NCBI GenBank assembly: GCA_965247975.1
Contig: OZ252050.1
Location: 496,001-560,000 of the forward strand
Direction: 5' to 3'
DNA from: Taishania sp965247975
Lineage (GTDB): Bacteria; Bacteroidota; Bacteroidia; Flavobacteriales_D; Crocinitomicaceae
Length of the DNA stretch: 64,000 nucleotides
Of the stretch, positions 44,968 through 52,872 are shown one piece after another; position 1 is the first letter of the stretch; the number at the start of each line of letters is the position of its first letter. The notes under the pieces were generated by a model, which was not told the DNA's origin, did no database searches, and saw only the letters and a list, made by a program, of their open reading frames with translations. The translations under genes and the position numbers were made by a program.

Positions 44968-46481
44968 GAAGTAGTCAATTTCTGGTAATCAATTTTAGAA
45001 TTATGCCTAGGATCTCTGGGAATTTTTTTTATCCATCGAAATTCGTCAATAACGAGTTCTTGATTCTTCATGGCGATTTCAAACAGCTCATTTCGAAATG
45101 AATCGTTCTTCTCGATAACGGCAATGATTTTTTGATCCTTTGAAATGATAGTTCCTATTTCTACTCCTGCTATTGTTTGAAAAAAATTTTCGTAAATGAA
45201 TGGTGAAATTAATTTATCTTGTCTTTTGATCAATGTACTACATCTCCCTGTTAAATAAAGATTTCCATTTTCAAGATATCCGCTATCTCCTGTGCGATGC
45301 CAGCATTTTTCGCTTACGAAAATTTTATTTCGTTTAATGGCTTCTTCATTATTGAAATATTGTTGTAAAACATGTGGGCCACTCACAATAATTTCACCAA
45401 TATCTTTTCCTTTAATTTCTAGTTGATTAAAGTCATCTTCATTTTTGCATATAATACACTCATCGGATATACGTATAATTTTGACTTCTGTTTTTCGATA
45501 TGGTTTCCCAACATTTAAACCTTTTTCAAGTAATTGGTCCTTCTGTTTTACAAGTTCTCTTGAATCAATTGAACTTATTGGTTCTGCTTCGGTAGATCCA
45601 TAAACAATTTCTATTTTTGCTTGAGGAAACGCTTTGTTGTAGATTTCAGCTTCTTTTGGAAATACCGGTGCACCACCAGTAAATATTTTTTGGATATTCG
45701 GACAGTCAATATTAAATTTTATAATGTGATTAGCAAGTTGTTTTACTAAAAATGGTGAAGAGACAAATCGGTTGACTTGCTCTTCTTTCCATTGCTGAAT
45801 TACTTGCTCTGGTCTGAATTTTTCTGGCTTACTTGCTTTGTATACTGGAATTACCGAAGTGCAACCGGCACCCAAATTTATAAGTAAGACGATAGGCAAT
45901 GCAGGCATGTCGATTTCGGATTCTTTCGGTTCAATCTTTTCAATCAAAGCATTGAATTGTTCATTTAAAAAACCATGGGTTCGCTTTGCCGCTTTTGGTT
46001 TGCCAGTGCTACCCGTTGTGAAGGTAATCAACGCGGTGTCTTCCAAAGTTGTATATGTGGAATTTTTATAATCTTCTGCGCTATAGCTCAAACCAAGTTT
46101 GATTGGGATTTTTCTGAGCTCACGCGATAAAAAGGATAACAAGCGTACTTTCGGGATAGCAATGAATGCCGAACAATCTGCTACTTTACAACAGGCATCT
46201 AATCGTTTTTTGCTAACCCATTCGTCCAGAAAAACAGCGCTTGCTCCAAGTTTGAAAATTGCTAAAACAATGCGATACAAGTCAAGTCCCATGGGTACAA
46301 AGATCAAAACACGATCGCCTTCTTTGATTCCTTTTTTTTGAAAAAAACCTGCAGTATCCAATACTAGTTTGGCTAATTCGCCGAAACTTACCCTTTCATT
46401 AGCATCAACAATAGCTAATTTGTTCGGATGTTTTTTAGCGGCTTCAAAAAACAAATCAACAATGTTAAACGTTTCTTTCAT
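44958..46481 (-). CDS. AMP-dependent synthetase/ligase, OleC-like
   Basis: A 507-residue member of the ANL adenylating enzymes. The P-loop-like core motif FTTGSTGKPKAAKRTHG is at about residues 154-170, VYGSTEAEPIS at about 310-320, a WHRTGDSGYLENG motif follows, and the C-terminal PRDPRHNSKIDY (488-499) has the RHN.K pattern seen in OleC-type beta-lactone synthetases and related fatty-acyl ligases. It probably activates a carboxylic acid, acyl or beta-hydroxy acid, as an acyl-AMP. A TTG at 46496 is in frame, but the ATG at 46481 is preferred. It is the last gene of the seven-gene run 44958-54150. OleC-like specificity is inference; no OleA, OleB or OleD gene is nearby. Confidence 0.82.
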   Translation of the reverse strand: MKETFNIVDLFFEAAKKHPNKLAIVDANERVSFGELAKLVLDTAGFFQKKGIKEGDRVLIFVPMGLDLYRIVLAIFKLGASAVFLDEWVSKKRLDACCKVADCSAFIAIPKVRLLSFLSRELRKIPIKLGLSYSAEDYKNSTYTTLEDTALITFTTGSTGKPKAAKRTHGFLNEQFNALIEKIEPKESEIDMPALPIVLLINLGAGCTSVIPVYKASKPEKFRPEQVIQQWKEEQVNRFVSSPFLVKQLANHIIKFNIDCPNIQKIFTGGAPVFPKEAEIYNKAFPQAKIEIVYGSTEAEPISSIDSRELVKQKDQLLEKGLNVGKPYRKTEVKIIRISDECIICKNEDDFNQLEIKGKDIGEIIVSGPHVLQQYFNNEEAIKRNKIFVSEKCWHRTGDSGYLENGNLYLTGRCSTLIKRQDKLISPFIYENFFQTIAGVEIGTIISKDQKIIAVIEKNDSFRNELFEIAMKNQELVIDEFRWIKKIPRDPRHNSKIDYQKLTTSLR

Positions 46482-46527
46482 AAAATACCTTTCCAATTAA
46501 AATTTCTATTTCCCACGATCGTTCCAT

Positions 46528-47532
46528 TTATAATGTCCGACCATATAGTCGATAATTCTTATAATTTTCTTTTGAAAAATGATTAGATATTGGGGTGGAG
46601 GTTCCGTCATTATGCATAAAAGCATGAATTATTGATTTAAATCCTTGATTTTTCGCACGGGTATAAATTTCATGTCCAATAACTTGTCCAAGACCTCTCC
46701 ATTTTGGATTTGGATGACGTGCAATAGATTTTATGATTAAACTTTTTTCTTGATTATTTAGGTAATCCTGAACACAAAAGTAATATCCAATAAGTGTGTC
46801 ATCATTGTCGAACGCAAGAATAAAAAAGTTCGGATCAATCCAACTTTGGGTTTTTAAATATTTGTCTTCAAAGTAATTTGCTTCAATGGGCGTATAAAGA
46901 AAATTTTCTTTAAACGCTATTTGGTTTAGGGCATGAATCGCTTTTAGGTCGCCTGAAAACCCTTCAAGATTGACATTTCTGAAGCAAACTCCAATTGATT
47001 TAAAATAATTCAACCTTTCTTCGGTTCCATCAATTTTAAAAATCACTTTAGAATCAAATAGACTATGATATTCACCTATTGACTTAAATCCGACATGCAC
47101 GAACTGATCGTTGTAATAAAGATGATGATATGGCTCCAAAAAGAAATTCGGACGGTCACGGTTTAAACTAAATCGATAACTTTCGTAAGTGGAACCATTC
47201 ATTGGACCAATGATAAATTTTGCATCTGTCAGCCTTGCCTGATCCATGGCATAGTTCAATATTTTGTTTGAAACATCGTTATTATTAATGCATTCATAGG
47301 CCCCAAGACAGGCCGTTTTTCTTTGTTGAAATTCCAAAAGTGGATTTTGATAAAGTGCCACCCGAGCTCTTGGAACTGAGTCTTCAAGTAAAACGAAACA
47401 AGCAATCAAATGTTTTAAGCAGATCGTTTCACCTTTTTTAAGTTTCAGTTCTTCATCGGAATAATTGAAATTTGAAAAGTCTTCAAACAAATGGAAGTTT
47501 GAACTACCGGGAAATGTTGAAATGATTTTCAT
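46528..47532 (-). CDS. GNAT-fold N-acyltransferase-like protein
   Basis: A 334-residue cytoplasmic protein. The C-terminal half has a GNAT acyl-CoA motif (IARHPNPKWRGLGQVIGHEI, R279-G-L-G) and the usual following helix. The N-terminal half contains GPMNGSTYESYRF (109-121), characteristic of GNAT proteins in which an N-terminal acyltransferase-like lobe is duplicated. Such enzymes transfer an acyl group to an amine, here perhaps one added by the DUF3419 protein. It overlaps the kinase-like gene by four bases (ATGA). The exact acyl donor and acceptor are unknown. Confidence 0.78.
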   Translation of the reverse strand: MKIISTFPGSSNFHLFEDFSNFNYSDEELKLKKGETICLKHLIACFVLLEDSVPRARVALYQNPLLEFQQRKTACLGAYECINNNDVSNKILNYAMDQARLTDAKFIIGPMNGSTYESYRFSLNRDRPNFFLEPYHHLYYNDQFVHVGFKSIGEYHSLFDSKVIFKIDGTEERLNYFKSIGVCFRNVNLEGFSGDLKAIHALNQIAFKENFLYTPIEANYFEDKYLKTQSWIDPNFFILAFDNDDTLIGYYFCVQDYLNNQEKSLIIKSIARHPNPKWRGLGQVIGHEIYTRAKNQGFKSIIHAFMHNDGTSTPISNHFSKENYKNYRLYGRTL

Positions 47533-48218
47533 AGAAAACTTAAATATTGCTCTGTTAATATGAGTGCACCTAGGACTGATGCTGGAATAGTAATGTTATC
47601 AAAACCACGTTTGCTAAATGCTTCTGCTATCGTGGCTAATAAAGCGATAAGCAAACTGTGAAACAAGAGCTCAATGGTCGTTCTTTCAATTTGGGACCAG
47701 TAAAAAAAGAATAAAGTCAATACAATTGCACTGATTAAAAAAGTGAAAGAACCAACAAGTGTTTTGTAATCCTCACCAACTTTGAACTTTCCATAGGGCC
47801 AACGTTTACCAAACAATGCAGCTAGCGGATCGCAAATGGCTAAAATTAAAATGGGCAGGTAATAATAGATATAGTTTTTATCTAAATAGCTAAAAACTAA
47901 ATAACAACCATAAACTGAAATTGGATAGGCTAGGCTTCCAATAGAATAACGGTCAATAGCATTTATGGATGGAAACCATTTAAAACGCAAACTTAAAATC
48001 AAAAGCACTGCAAACGTTGAGCACAATATCAAAACAAACCAATGATTTCTTAGCATTAGAGGAAACAAAAAAGTCAAAAAACCAGTTCCAAAATGTACTA
48101 TTTTACGAGTCCATTCTGCTTGCCATTTTAGGACGTGGTAAAGAAATTCAGCCGCACCAAAAAGAGCTAGGAACAAACCAGATAGAACAATCATATTTAT
48201 GACATCAGTCTTCAACAT
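47529..48218 (-). CDS. Phytol/dolichol kinase-like integral membrane CTP-dependent kinase
   Basis: A 229-residue polytopic membrane protein with about six segments. It has the phytol kinase/SEC59/CTP-transferase signature: WTRKIVHFGTG (36-46), ICDPLAALFGKRWPYGKFKVG (128-148) with its Asp, KTLVGSFTF (152-160) and RGFDNITIP (204-212). VTE5-type enzymes phosphorylate isoprenoid alcohols with CTP, while related proteins make CDP-lipids. The start overlaps the DUF3419 gene by seven bases. A lipid or prenyl alcohol substrate fits the neighbourhood, but which one is unknown. Confidence 0.82.
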   Translation of the reverse strand: MLKTDVINMIVLSGLFLALFGAAEFLYHVLKWQAEWTRKIVHFGTGFLTFLFPLMLRNHWFVLILCSTFAVLLILSLRFKWFPSINAIDRYSIGSLAYPISVYGCYLVFSYLDKNYIYYYLPILILAICDPLAALFGKRWPYGKFKVGEDYKTLVGSFTFLISAIVLTLFFFYWSQIERTTIELLFHSLLIALLATIAEAFSKRGFDNITIPASVLGALILTEQYLSFL

Positions 48219-49297
48219 TTTTCACATACATTGAAGTTTGAATAGAAAAAACCTTTATCTTTTTTACTCAACTTTTCTGAAACTTCAGTCAAATTTTTGA
48301 TGTCATGAATTTCTCCTAAATTTCTTGGAACTAACAAATTCCAATAGGCAATGCGTCCTCCAGAAATACAGTTCTCTGCAATATCATGACCAGTTTTAAG
48401 AAATAATTCCATATCCATATATTCAAAGATATTTGATAAATTGAATCGATTAAATTGGCCAAATACTTTAAAGGCCTCCTGGGCGTACCCTTCTAGAATC
48501 ACCAATTTATCAATATTAGATTTAATCGCTTCAAAATTTTCTTCTTTTAAATAATGAGGCAAAAGTGGACCAAAATTTCCTGTTAGATTGTAACGGAGTA
48601 TAAAATTTGTTTGCGCGTTAGTGCTCTTCAGATGATTCTCGGCTTTTTTAAAGATACTCTGACCAACAGGTACTTTTACTTCTTTCAGAAATTCTGGATC
48701 ACGACCATATTTACCCATAATATATTTGCTAAAAAATAGTTTGAAGAGCAGTCGCCAACGCCATGTATTCCACTTTTTATGATAAAATGCTTCTTGTTCT
48801 TTTTCGTTTTTTTCAGTCAGAAGAGAAAGAGTTGACTTTTTTGAGTGGATCCATGGTAATATTTTTGATGCAAAATATTGAAAGTACTTTTCAAATTTGC
48901 CTTGATGAATTATTCCTAATGATATTTGTGCACTATGAGATTCCCAATAGTTTGCTGTTTCAATTTCGAGTGATGGCTTTATTTTATCAAATAACGCTTG
49001 GCGATTGTTGCAAAATTCAAATCCTAAGAATTCTTTTATTTCCTTGTAAGTTAGCAATTCAAAACATGCCTTTTTAAGAGAGATGAGATGCAGTTGCACT
49101 CTATTAATGTCCACTGCAACTACCAACGAAGGGTTGGTAATTAAAAGGGAAAAAGTATTATCACCCGCCGAACCGATAGACAGAATTTTATCCCCTGGCT
49201 TTGCTTCTAATCCTTCCAAGAGAATATCCGCATCTTCCCAGCAATTCGCATACCTTATTAAATCAAAGGCAACTGCATGTTTTAACTCCTTCTTCAT
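48212..49297 (-). CDS. DUF3419/BtaA-like S-adenosylmethionine aminocarboxypropyl transferase
   Basis: A 361-residue cytoplasmic or membrane-associated enzyme. The N-terminus has the BtaA hallmark IRYANCWEDADIL (14-26), and the SAM-binding region is ILSIGSAGDN (38-47) with the acidic AVDIN (61-65). BtaA moves the 3-amino-3-carboxypropyl group of SAM to the hydroxyl of diacylglycerol in betaine lipid synthesis. No BtaB methyltransferase is adjacent, so a betaine lipid is not the obvious product. It overlaps the dikinase gene (ATGA) and the kinase-like gene (7 bases). The acceptor is unknown. Confidence 0.83.
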   Translation of the reverse strand: MKKELKHAVAFDLIRYANCWEDADILLEGLEAKPGDKILSIGSAGDNTFSLLITNPSLVVAVDINRVQLHLISLKKACFELLTYKEIKEFLGFEFCNNRQALFDKIKPSLEIETANYWESHSAQISLGIIHQGKFEKYFQYFASKILPWIHSKKSTLSLLTEKNEKEQEAFYHKKWNTWRWRLLFKLFFSKYIMGKYGRDPEFLKEVKVPVGQSIFKKAENHLKSTNAQTNFILRYNLTGNFGPLLPHYLKEENFEAIKSNIDKLVILEGYAQEAFKVFGQFNRFNLSNIFEYMDMELFLKTGHDIAENCISGGRIAYWNLLVPRNLGEIHDIKNLTEVSEKLSKKDKGFFYSNFNVCEKC

Positions 49298-51900
49298 TGA
49301 TCCTGCGAAACTAGTTTAATTTCTCCAGTGCTTCCGTCCATTTCGATGATATCACCGGTTTTTAAAGTTTTAAGCAATCCAGTAACGCTTACTATACACG
49401 GAATTCCCATTTCTCTAGATACAATTGCGGAGTGACTCAATAAACTGCCACGTTCTACAATAATTGCGGATGCTGTTGGAAACAAGGTTACCCATCCTGG
49501 GTCCGTACTTGATGTTACTAAAATATCTCCGTTTAATGTTGCTATTTCTTCTGGGTTTAGGACTACTCGTACTTTAGCTTTTACTCGCCCCGGCGAACAT
49601 CCTATGCCTTTTAAATCTCCATCGAGACGTTCAACTTTGGAGGTAGAAAAAAAGTTGTTGTTGTGATAAACAGTGTCAAACGTTGCAAATCGTTCAGAAG
49701 GAGGGCTTTGTTGTTTGAAATTGTCATATTCCTCTTTCCGTAATTTAATGACACCTTTTATATTTTGGCTCACTGATCGCCCTTCGATAAAACTAAAAAT
49801 TTCATCTTTGGTGAGATAAAAAATATCTGCACGATGTTCAATAACGCCTTGATCATACCAATGTTTGCCTAGATTTACGAATATTTCCCGAACTATTCCA
49901 AACGCTCTTGTTCGCTCATAACGAAGATTTTCGCGTGAGCTAACTAACTCTCTTGCTTTGTTTAGCGTACGTTTTAATTTCCATTTTTTGAATGGATTCA
50001 TCTTCAATGCTTTTTTTACTTCGTTTTCGGCATCGCTTCTTAATTTTTCTTCAATATTGGATGACATACTGCTTTGAGTAATGTCGTTTTCCACGTAAGA
50101 TTTTAGTATCTGAATGAACTTGCTGGGGTCTTGGGTATAGGATACAGTTTCCAATTTTAATTCCCCAATACATCGCTCACCAAAATCGGAGATGTAACGA
50201 TCAAGTTCTTTCTTGATTAAGCTATATTCAGAGGTCGAATTTCGAGACAACTCATTCCAAATCTCTTGTGATGTTTCGTTTTTAAAGAGCGTTAAAAGAA
50301 TTGGAGTTTTGGCTATTAATGACGCTAATGAAATGGTTCTGTGAATGGGTTGTGTAGAAATGATATCGCTACTACCACATAACAAATCATTATGTATGTT
50401 TGGATTTGAGCTCACATGATATTTTTTACAGCGTTTTTCCAAAAGTCCGAACCAAATCATCGCAAAGAAATCATTCAATAGAGGTGCTTTCCACTCGTTC
50501 AAAAGCTTTTGCTCAAAATTCAAATAAAGATGCATTAATTCATGTGCGTTTTTTGTCGATAAGTCAAGAGCTTTATACTCGGTAATCGTTTCATTCAAAA
50601 GGATAACAAACTTGTTTCGATTTTTACGCAATGCTATATAACGACCATACATTTTAATGATCATTTTTAGGATTCTCCACCAAGCCTTGGATTTGGAGAG
50701 TTTAACTTGATTGGGAAGATCGAATCGTTCTTTAACGCCCATCATTTTCTCCATAAAGCGTGCATTGATGCTATAACCTGGCAATAAGGCTAACATCTGA
50801 TACCACGTTTTTAAGTTGTAGTAAACACGTCCATTGATCAAGCCAAGTGTATTTGTGAATACATGATTATTCTCATTAATAACCTGATTGTCAACTCCTA
50901 AATATGCGCTAAACAGTTTGTATGCTTGTTCGTAGGATTTAGAAATGAAAGAAAAAGTTAATGGTGTAGTTACACCTGGATAAGATTCAATGATGTTACT
51001 GTTGTCCCAAAGAATATAGTTTTCTGCCGTTTTGTTTTTTGAATTCGTTTGCGTTATTGGTCTGCTTTGAAGCAAAAAAAGTTCGTTTTTTGAATAGGCA
51101 AATTCAATATCTTGTGCACATTCAAATGCTAAGTTGCATTTATTCAATACGTCGCACACCTCGAAAATTTGAACGTCTGTGAGTGCGGCAGATAAATGAG
51201 ATTCAGAGTCAATTTCAATTAAAGATGTTCCGTTTTGATCTGAAAAATTAAACTTGACAGCCTGAGTTTTTAATGCAATTTGTTTATCGATTTTGGAATC
51301 AATAATCGTATAGGTGTCAGCATCTAATAGCCCAGATACTAATCCTTCACCTAAGCCATAAACAGCACTAATCACTTTTTCATTCGAATTTCCTGTTAGC
51401 GGATTCAAACCAAAAGCAACGCCAGACGTATCTGCATCGATCATTTGTTGAATTATAACCGCAATGCCGAAACTTGCTTGGATTTGATTATTTTTCCGAT
51501 ATTCTTTGATACGATCTGAGCAACTGGAAAGCCAAACTTGTTTTATGGATTTTGACAATGTTTCTTTCGTTACATAAAGTAATGATTCAAATTGACCTGC
51601 AAACGAAAACTGATTCCCATCCTCATCGATGGCCGAGGAACGAACGGCAAAAAAAACGTTAGTTTCAAATTGATCAAGTATAGTTTTTATCCATTCTGCT
51701 GGTATTTGGAACTTTTGAATGCGTTCGTCTATGTTTTCAAAATTCTTTTCGAGTACATGATCAATGAAAACTTCAACTGGAATCACACTAAAAGTTGGTA
51801 CGTTAAAACCCAACGATTTTAAAAGCGCTAAATTATGTGCCTTACCTCCAATTGAACTCTTGCTCTTATGTTTTAAATCTATGTCTTTGTAAAAATTCAA
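49294..51900 (-). CDS. PEP-synthase-like dikinase with rifampin-phosphotransferase architecture
   Basis: An 868-residue protein. The N-terminal PPDK-type ATP-grasp domain (about 10-320) has IGGKAHNLALLKSLG, FAVRSSAIDEDG and SGVAFGLNPLTGN. A long middle region (about 320-780) is not recognised in detail. The C-terminal swivelling domain (about 790-868) carries the phospho-His H823 in GSLLSHSAIVSREMGIPC. The C-terminal pyruvate-binding TIM barrel of true PEP synthases is absent. This size and order match rifampin phosphotransferases, which phosphorylate a small-molecule hydroxyl while turning ATP into AMP and phosphate. The start is uncertain: TTG at 51900 lies 5 bases past the UbiA stop. The frame is open upstream to 52047. 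Confidence 0.85.
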   Translation of the reverse strand: MNFYKDIDLKHKSKSSIGGKAHNLALLKSLGFNVPTFSVIPVEVFIDHVLEKNFENIDERIQKFQIPAEWIKTILDQFETNVFFAVRSSAIDEDGNQFSFAGQFESLLYVTKETLSKSIKQVWLSSCSDRIKEYRKNNQIQASFGIAVIIQQMIDADTSGVAFGLNPLTGNSNEKVISAVYGLGEGLVSGLLDADTYTIIDSKIDKQIALKTQAVKFNFSDQNGTSLIEIDSESHLSAALTDVQIFEVCDVLNKCNLAFECAQDIEFAYSKNELFLLQSRPITQTNSKNKTAENYILWDNSNIIESYPGVTTPLTFSFISKSYEQAYKLFSAYLGVDNQVINENNHVFTNTLGLINGRVYYNLKTWYQMLALLPGYSINARFMEKMMGVKERFDLPNQVKLSKSKAWWRILKMIIKMYGRYIALRKNRNKFVILLNETITEYKALDLSTKNAHELMHLYLNFEQKLLNEWKAPLLNDFFAMIWFGLLEKRCKKYHVSSNPNIHNDLLCGSSDIISTQPIHRTISLASLIAKTPILLTLFKNETSQEIWNELSRNSTSEYSLIKKELDRYISDFGERCIGELKLETVSYTQDPSKFIQILKSYVENDITQSSMSSNIEEKLRSDAENEVKKALKMNPFKKWKLKRTLNKARELVSSRENLRYERTRAFGIVREIFVNLGKHWYDQGVIEHRADIFYLTKDEIFSFIEGRSVSQNIKGVIKLRKEEYDNFKQQSPPSERFATFDTVYHNNNFFSTSKVERLDGDLKGIGCSPGRVKAKVRVVLNPEEIATLNGDILVTSSTDPGWVTLFPTASAIIVERGSLLSHSAIVSREMGIPCIVSVTGLLKTLKTGDIIEMDGSTGEIKLVSQDQ

Positions 51901-51905
51901 AATTT

Positions 51906-52862
51906 TTATTCGATTAATGCATTTAACATTGGAATAGCTCCTAAGGTGAGGTACATGCTTATTGTCCAAGTTCCAGAAGCAATTTCTATCCATTTTGAAC
52001 GTTTGTTCGTAGATTTTTGCAGAAATAAAAATCCAGGTAAACTGCAAAGTAAAAAAATACTGCCTAAAACGAAAATTCCAATTTTACTGTATCCAGCGTA
52101 TTGAGAGGCTAAAACACTCAATACGAAAGTCACAAACAGCACAATTAACCATAAAAATCCGGCTGTTTTTGTTCCTATCATTGAAGTGTATGTTAATACT
52201 CCGGTTGATTCTTGTTCAGGCGACTTTATTTTTCGTCCGATTTCAAGAACTATTCCGTTCATGTATGAAACCGCAAAAAAGAACAATAAACCATTTGTAG
52301 GTAAAACACCTTCTTGCAACCAATCCATTCCACTTGCAAAAACATCAATTAAAGGTATAATAAACATATGTGAAGTGACATACCAAAATTGATGCTTTTT
52401 TAACCAATTCGCTATAAAAAACTCTTTACCCATCAGAATCAAATAACCAATTACAAGCAAATAAAACCAAAGTAGTTTTGGTATAAATAACAATATCAAT
52501 GTGAGTTGAATTGCTAAAATAATAACTGCTATGATTCCGAGCTCCTTAAGTGAAACTACTCCTCTTGGCACTGGCAAGTGTTTTCTGAAACGTGCATCAT
52601 CTTCTGCATCTTTGTGTTCATCAAAAATGCGGACTAACATAAACAAGCTGTAAGAAACGAAAAAACCAATGAAGAAAGTTATTGAAGGAATGAAACCAAC
52701 TTCTCCGCGACAAATGCGCGAATATGACACCGCAGAGAAACTAAAGGCTAGAATTAATATGGCATGAAGAATTAGTGGGAAACGTTCCTTTTGGTAAATG
52801 TATAGTCGAACTAACAACGAGCTAGTATTTTCACTATTTTTTGAAAATTCGTTTTTAATCAT
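51906..52862 (-). CDS. UbiA superfamily prenyltransferase, divergent
   Basis: A 318-residue integral membrane protein with eight to nine segments. The first acidic motif is a variant of NDxxDxxxD, read here as FDEHKDAEDD (about 78-87), followed by LPVPRGVVS. The second motif region is EIGRKIKSPEQE (about 211-222) rather than the usual DxxxD form, which sets it apart from UbiA, MenA and protohaem farnesyltransferase. UbiA enzymes attach a prenyl group to an aromatic or polar acceptor. I place the start at ATG 52862, 10 bases after the HMG-CoA reductase stop; the frame is open further upstream. Acceptor and prenyl donor are unknown. Confidence 0.8.
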   Translation of the reverse strand: MIKNEFSKNSENTSSLLVRLYIYQKERFPLILHAILILAFSFSAVSYSRICRGEVGFIPSITFFIGFFVSYSLFMLVRIFDEHKDAEDDARFRKHLPVPRGVVSLKELGIIAVIILAIQLTLILLFIPKLLWFYLLVIGYLILMGKEFFIANWLKKHQFWYVTSHMFIIPLIDVFASGMDWLQEGVLPTNGLLFFFAVSYMNGIVLEIGRKIKSPEQESTGVLTYTSMIGTKTAGFLWLIVLFVTFVLSVLASQYAGYSKIGIFVLGSIFLLCSLPGFLFLQKSTNKRSKWIEIASGTWTISMYLTLGAIPMLNALIE

Positions 52863-52872
52863 AAAACGATTA

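Noticed and set aside
51901..52047. Longer start for the dikinase
   Set aside because: The extension lies inside the UbiA-like gene and has no resemblance to the PPDK N-terminal domain.
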